Shown here piece after piece: positions 60,886-64,000 of a DNA stretch of 64,000 nt. Source of the DNA: Paraburkholderia kururiensis JCM 10599 = LMG 19447 (lineage in GTDB: Bacteria > Pseudomonadota > Gammaproteobacteria > Burkholderiales > Burkholderiaceae). Both the position numbers and the translations under genes were made by a program. The DNA lies in contig NZ_RJZE01000023.1 in NCBI RefSeq assembly GCF_003986935.1, positions 62,001 to 126,000 on the forward strand, given 5' to 3'. The notes under the pieces were generated by a model, which saw only the letters and a list, made by a program, of their open reading frames with translations, was not told the DNA's origin and made no database searches. Within the stretch, counting starts at the first letter, position 1. Each line of letters starts with the position of its first letter.

Positions 60886-61638
60886 TTAGCGGGCTTGGCG
60901 GGTGCGAAGCGCCGCGAGCAGCGCTTCGACCGGTTGAAACCGCACTTCGAGTTCGGCGAGCAATACGCTCTGCACATCGCGGCGAAACGCGTCGAGGCGC
61001 TCGCCTGAGAGCATCGGCGGGGCGTCGTTGGAGGCGTCCGTTGCGGGCGGGGCATCGGCCTGCGCCTCGCGGCACAAACGCTCGAAGTAAACACCGAGCA
61101 GCGTGGGCACCGACACGAGCAGCGTGCGCTCGCGTGCGAAAAGCGCGCGCTCCATCACGGCATCGAGCACGGCAAGCCGCGCGAGGCCGGACGTGCGCGC
61201 CGCGAGCAAGGCGCGCAGGCGGCCGCGCAGGTCGCCGATGTCCGTTTCCATCGCCTGCTGCAACGAAAGATAGGACTGACGAAACGCGGCGTAGTCACCC
61301 GCCGCCTGCTCCGGCACGGCCTGTGAGCCGCCGCGCGGCGCGCGCGTGCGCCGGCTGACGGCGAGCACGGCGTCGTTGGCGATCGCCTTCGTCAGCGCGT
61401 TCCGCACACTCGCGCACAGTTCGTCCTCGGCTCGGCCAGGCGGACGCGCGCTTCCCATCACCGCGGGCGGATTCGCGTTCAGCGCCGATGAGAGCGCGAT
61501 GGCGTCGGTCCAGCCGAGCCATTGGCTCAGACGGTCGGAGAGCGACTGCGTGGACGCGGGAACGTCGGCATCGGCGAGACGGGCCAGCAGACGAACGAGG
61601 GTCGGACCGCCAAAGGCGGTACGGGGCGGGGCTTGCAC
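60886..61638 (-). CDS. DUF3348 protein, first gene of the MotAB-like module
   Basis: A 250-aa cytosolic, mostly helical protein matching DUF3348: GPTLVRLLARLADADVP and SLSDRLSQWLGWTDAIALS at the N-terminus, GDYAAFRQSYLSLQQAMETD in the middle and LLGVYFERLCREAQ near the end. No catalytic motif or signal is seen. It is followed after 10 bp by the DUF802 channel gene, so the order is DUF3348, DUF802, OmpA, DUF2894 in one unit. It is upstream of, and on the same strand as, the module, 93 bp from the quinone reductase stop. Function unknown. Confidence 0.82.
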   Translation of the reverse strand: MQAPPRTAFGGPTLVRLLARLADADVPASTQSLSDRLSQWLGWTDAIALSSALNANPPAVMGSARPPGRAEDELCASVRNALTKAIANDAVLAVSRRTRAPRGGSQAVPEQAAGDYAAFRQSYLSLQQAMETDIGDLRGRLRALLAARTSGLARLAVLDAVMERALFARERTLLVSVPTLLGVYFERLCREAQADAPPATDASNDAPPMLSGERLDAFRRDVQSVLLAELEVRFQPVEALLAALRTRQAR

Positions 61639-61731
61639 GATACGACCAGAGGCAAAAAGGCAGCAGTTTACACGCTGCCCGCGGCCCGGCCGTCGTCTTT
61701 GTCAGGAAGGGAACGTGCGGATGGTCGCGAT

Positions 61732-62508
61732 TCAACCTACGTGTATCGCAAATCCGGCTTCGCCCGGCGCGAGCTCGGGGCGCAGCGTGAGCGCCGGTAT
61801 CTCGTACGCGCCGCTGTTCTGCTGACGAAACGGGATGGGTGCGGCCGTGTCGAGCGTATCGAGCCGCTGACCCAGCGCCTCGCGCACCTGCGCAAAGCGG
61901 GCTTCGTCCATGCGGCTCGTGCGATAGACGACGAACGGCGGCAGCACGTCGAAGCCCGGGTAATAGAGGATGCCGTGCTGGATCGGGAACAGGATGTCGT
62001 CGATGGGACCGTTCACGCCGCGCGAGCCGTAGTGGGATTCCCAGCCGCCCGTGGTGACGACGAGCATGGCACGCTTGCCCTTCATCATGCCTTCGCCGTA
62101 GCGGTCGCCCCAGTGCGTGTCCGAGTGCTCGCCCACGCCGTAGGCGAAGCCGTATGCGTAGACCCGCTCCACCCAGCCTTTGAGGATGGCCGGCATCGTG
62201 AACCACCAGAGCGGGAATTGCAGGAGGACCGTGTCGGCCCAGCGCAGCTTCTCCTGCTCGCGCGCGATGTCCGCGGCTTGGGTGCCGTGCTGGAAGGCAT
62301 GCTTCGAATCGAGCGAGGGATTGAACGGCGCGCCGGCTTCGCGCTCGGGGTAGTCGCTCGCGTCGAGCACGGCTTTCCAGTTCATCGCGTAGAGGTCCGA
62401 GACCTGGACCGCGTGCCCCGCCTGCTGAAGATGGTTGACGGTGAAGTCCCGCAGCGAGCCGTTCAACGAGCGCGGTTCGGGATGGGCGTAGACCAGCAAG
62501 ACGTTCAT
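61732..62508 (-). CDS. NAD(P)H-dependent quinone reductase, flavodoxin-like fold
   Basis: A 258-aa flavoprotein of the NQO/KefF/MdaB family. The FMN/FAD-binding opening NVLLVYAHPEPRSLNGSL and the block LQFPLWWFTMPAILKGWVERV are diagnostic, followed by VVTTGGWESHYGSRGVNGP. Such enzymes reduce quinones by two electrons and protect against electrophiles. The ATG at 62508 reads away from a LysR gene, with a 24-bp palindrome between them, the usual layout for LysR-controlled detoxification genes. Specific substrates are not defined. Confidence 0.9.
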   Translation of the reverse strand: MNVLLVYAHPEPRSLNGSLRDFTVNHLQQAGHAVQVSDLYAMNWKAVLDASDYPEREAGAPFNPSLDSKHAFQHGTQAADIAREQEKLRWADTVLLQFPLWWFTMPAILKGWVERVYAYGFAYGVGEHSDTHWGDRYGEGMMKGKRAMLVVTTGGWESHYGSRGVNGPIDDILFPIQHGILYYPGFDVLPPFVVYRTSRMDEARFAQVREALGQRLDTLDTAAPIPFRQQNSGAYEIPALTLRPELAPGEAGFAIHVG

Positions 62509-62556
62509 GAGTAAGCCTCCGTAGGTGAACGAAGGCAGGATAGGTGCGACGCCGGT

Positions 62557-62580
62557 ATATTGGAAATGAATTCCCAATAT
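62557..62580. promoter_or_regulatory. LysR-type operator in the divergent promoter
   Basis: ATATTGG (62557-62563), ten bases, CCAATAT (62574-62580): a perfect 7-bp inverted repeat. It contains the T-N11-A pattern usual for LysR regulators and lies between the quinone reductase and LysR starts. It overlaps the alternative LysR ATG at 62579. Confidence 0.65.
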
Positions 62581-62593
62581 GACAGGTATTGCC

Positions 62594-63487
62594 ATGGACG
62601 ATCTCAGAAAGCTGGACCTCAATCTGCTGATCACGCTCGACGTTCTGCTCTCCGAGCACAACGTCACGCGGGCCGCTGAGCGCCTGCATCTCGCGCAGCC
62701 TTCGGTCAGCGTGCAACTGGCGAAGCTGCGCAGCGTGTTCGGCGACCCGCTGCTGCTGCCGGGTCCACGCGGCATGCGACCCACGGCGAAGGCCGACGAG
62801 TTGCGCGAACCGCTGCGGCAGGCACTCGAAGCGCTGGAACGCGCGGTGCTGCCGGCGCGTGCGTTCGACCCGGCCAGGGCCACGCACACGTGGCGCGTCT
62901 CGGCCTTCGATTACGGCGAATCGACGATCGTGCTGCCCGCCTTGAGCGGTCTGCGCGCGGCGGCGCCGGGCACGCGACTCGCGGTGGTGACCGTCCCGCC
63001 ATCGGAGCTGGCGAAGCAGGCCGAACAAGGCGCGATTGATCTCGCGTTCCACACCACCGAGGACGCGCCGCCCACCCTACGACGCCGCGCCTTGTTTACC
63101 GAGCGATACGTGCTGGTCGGGCGCGCCGGACATCCACGATTGAAGCGCCGCCCGACGCTGGCGCAGTTTTGCCAGCTCGAGCATGTGATCGTGTCGCCGA
63201 AGGGCGGAGGCTTCGTCGGCGTTACGGACGACGTGCTTGCCAAAGTCGGCATGACGCGCCGCGTCGTGCTTTCGGTACCGCACTTTCTCTTCGTGCGATC
63301 TGTGCTGGAAAGCACCGATCTGGTCGCGATGCTGCCGGAACGGCTCGTGCGCGGCATGGACACGCTGCGCGTGGTCGAACCGCCGGTGGACGTGCCGGGC
63401 TACGAGATGTCGATGCTGTGGCACGAGCGTATGCATCGGGACCCGGCGCATCGGTGGTTGAGGGAGTTTGTGGGGGGTGGGGGTTGA
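62594..63487 (+). CDS. LysR-family transcriptional regulator
   Basis: A 297-aa LysR regulator. The N-terminal winged helix (about 5-65) includes LLITLDVLLSEHNVTRAAER and LAQPSVSVQLAKLR; the effector domain has two lobes with ERYVLVGRAGHPRLKRRPTL. The subgroup resembles NodD/LinR-type regulators, with the pattern DLNLLITLDVLL. The ATG at 62594 is chosen because AGG lies about seven bases upstream; an ATG at 62579 would place the start inside the operator palindrome. It probably controls the divergent quinone reductase gene and itself. The inducer is unknown. Confidence 0.9.
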   Translation: MDDLRKLDLNLLITLDVLLSEHNVTRAAERLHLAQPSVSVQLAKLRSVFGDPLLLPGPRGMRPTAKADELREPLRQALEALERAVLPARAFDPARATHTWRVSAFDYGESTIVLPALSGLRAAAPGTRLAVVTVPPSELAKQAEQGAIDLAFHTTEDAPPTLRRRALFTERYVLVGRAGHPRLKRRPTLAQFCQLEHVIVSPKGGGFVGVTDDVLAKVGMTRRVVLSVPHFLFVRSVLESTDLVAMLPERLVRGMDTLRVVEPPVDVPGYEMSMLWHERMHRDPAHRWLREFVGGGG

Positions 63488-63576
63488 GGGAGGAGCAGGC
63501 ACGGCGATCTCACAACGGAGGTACGCCCTCTTCGTGCTGCCGCGGCGGCAGCGATAAACGCGCATGTCGCCTGAGA

Positions 63577-63653
63577 TGGCACGGCAGGAGGGGCTCGAAC
63601 CCCCGACCCTCGGCTTAGAAGGCCGATGCTCTATCCAGCTGAGCTACTGCCGC
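63577..63653 (-). tRNA. tRNA-Arg, anticodon TCT
   Basis: A 77-base tRNA on the minus strand. The acceptor arm is GCGGCAG/CTGCCGT with a terminal G-U pair, and CCA is encoded. D-arm AGCTCAGCTGGATAGAGC and T-loop GGTTCGAGCC are normal. The anticodon stem TCGGC/GCCGA encloses CTTCTAA, giving anticodon TCT (reads AGA, and AGG by wobble). These are rare arginine codons in such GC-rich genomes. Confidence 0.97.
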
Positions 63654-63733
63654 ATATCGACGGGAAGCGGCGTCCGCAACGCCGCCCGAAATGAAGATGA
63701 TGGTTGCTCCCAAAGGAAGGGAGCAAGCGCGGA

Positions 63734-63739
63734 ATTATA
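63734..63739 (-). promoter_or_regulatory. -10 box of the tRNA-Arg promoter, with leader hairpin
   Basis: The minus strand carries a perfect TATAAT at 63739-63734, about 80 bp before the tRNA. No good -35 is seen at 16-18 bp. Just downstream is a perfect 8-bp hairpin, TTGCTCCC/GGGAGCAA (63704-63711 and 63719-63726), at the expected transcript 5' end. Confidence 0.55.
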
Positions 63740-63786
63740 CCTTGAATGCCGCACACAGAGCCGCGCGCATCCGCGTCCGGGCGTGC

Positions 63787-64000
63787 TCAGACGGGTTGCG
63801 GATGCAGCATGAACCAGGTGAGGAACGCCACGCCGGCAATCGCGCAATAGATGCCGAACGACGCCAGGCGTCCACGGCCTTCGAAGTAGCGCATCAAAAA
63901 GCGGATGCTCAGCCATGCCGCAATGCCGGTCAGGACGCCGCCCACGAGCGCGTCCCCAAGCTGGCCCGGCGCGTGAAAGAGTTTAGGCAACTCCAGCAGG
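63787..64000 (-). CDS. uppP: undecaprenyl-diphosphatase, C-terminal part
   Basis: The gene runs off the right edge; the last ~70 codons are present. LGDALVGGVLTGIAAWLSIR and FLMRYFEGRGRLASFGIYCA are the C-terminal transmembrane block of UppP (BacA), ending in a last hydrophobic helix. The enzyme recycles undecaprenyl pyrophosphate for peptidoglycan synthesis and gives bacitracin resistance. The catalytic motifs lie outside the window. It is followed by tRNA-Arg on the same strand. Confidence 0.88.
   Translation of the reverse strand, partial: LLELPKLFHAPGQLGDALVGGVLTGIAAWLSIRFLMRYFEGRGRLASFGIYCAIAGVAFLTWFMLHPQPV

Noticed and set aside
57201..61638. canonical Zorya defence system
   Set aside because: ZorC, ZorD helicase or ZorE nuclease genes are absent, so only the channel/stator pair resembles Zorya.
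57201..61638. flagellar stator motAB
   Set aside because: The channel protein's long C-terminal coiled coil and the DUF3348/DUF2894 neighbours do not fit MotA/MotB; no flagellar genes adjoin.

Overview
The window is a GC-rich, densely coding chromosomal stretch. Its gene content fits a member of the Burkholderiaceae (Paraburkholderia/Caballeronia/Burkholderia-like): a DUF3348-DUF802-OmpA-DUF2894 module, an IolC-DUF2090 fusion, a Cupriavidus-type 4-hydroxybutyrate dehydrogenase, RpoD-like sigma paralogues and several small Burkholderia-style proteins. The genus is inferred from protein resemblance, not from a database search. No CRISPR array, rRNA operon, prophage or complete insertion sequence was seen. 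One tRNA is present, tRNA-Arg(TCT).

Layout. 1-1 kb: 3' end of a Mg2+-transporting P-type ATPase. 1.1-3.6 kb: a small accessory-looking island with two paralogous ~104-aa proteins, a stand-alone DUF4096 (IS5 transposase N-terminal) protein and an unusual XRE-Crp fusion regulator. 3.7-7.1 kb: an Aer-like chemoreceptor, a JmjC/cupin protein and a TusA-like protein. 7.3-19.6 kb: a large inositol locus. An RpiR-type repressor and two Gfo/Idh/MocA dehydrogenases run leftward. A sugar ABC transporter and iolC(DUF2090)-iolD-iolE-iolB run rightward, and a GGAA-N6-TTCC operator sits in the divergent promoter. 19.6-21.4 kb: a hipBA toxin-antitoxin pair with upstream repeated operators. 21.4-28.7 kb: a second chemoreceptor, an acyltransferase-3, an Fsr-type MFS pump and a large duplicated-domain lipoprotein. 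29.1-34.6 kb: livHMGF without a binding protein, followed upstream by a thioesterase and a 4-hydroxybutyrate dehydrogenase. 34.8-43.3 kb: alaS, glnS, two NUDIX hydrolases, a CoA transferase and a serine hydrolase. 43.4-48.6 kb: a di-haem cytochrome c peroxidase divergent from an acid phosphatase/phospholipase C, then small proteins and a solitary FlgH-like lipoprotein. 48.6-52.2 kb: a divergent response regulator/histidine kinase pair, with a phosphatase-like lipoprotein translationally coupled to the kinase. 52.4-57 kb: small exported proteins and a second RpoD-type sigma factor. 57.2-61.6 kb: the four-gene MotAB/ZorAB-like module. 61.7-64 kb: a quinone reductase/LysR pair, tRNA-Arg and the 3' end of uppP.

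The best candidate for an undescribed system is the four-gene module at 57.2-61.6 kb. It pairs a MotA/TolQ/ExbB-type channel protein carrying a very long helical tail with a MotB-like OmpA protein that keeps the membrane aspartate, plus two uncharacterised partners. A second signal is a recurring 11-bp period in short tandem arrays, of different sequence at each site, lying mostly just after stop codons in at least seven places. Two enzymes have lost key residues: LivF (Walker A Lys to Arg) and the phosphatase-like lipoprotein (catalytic Cys to Gly).
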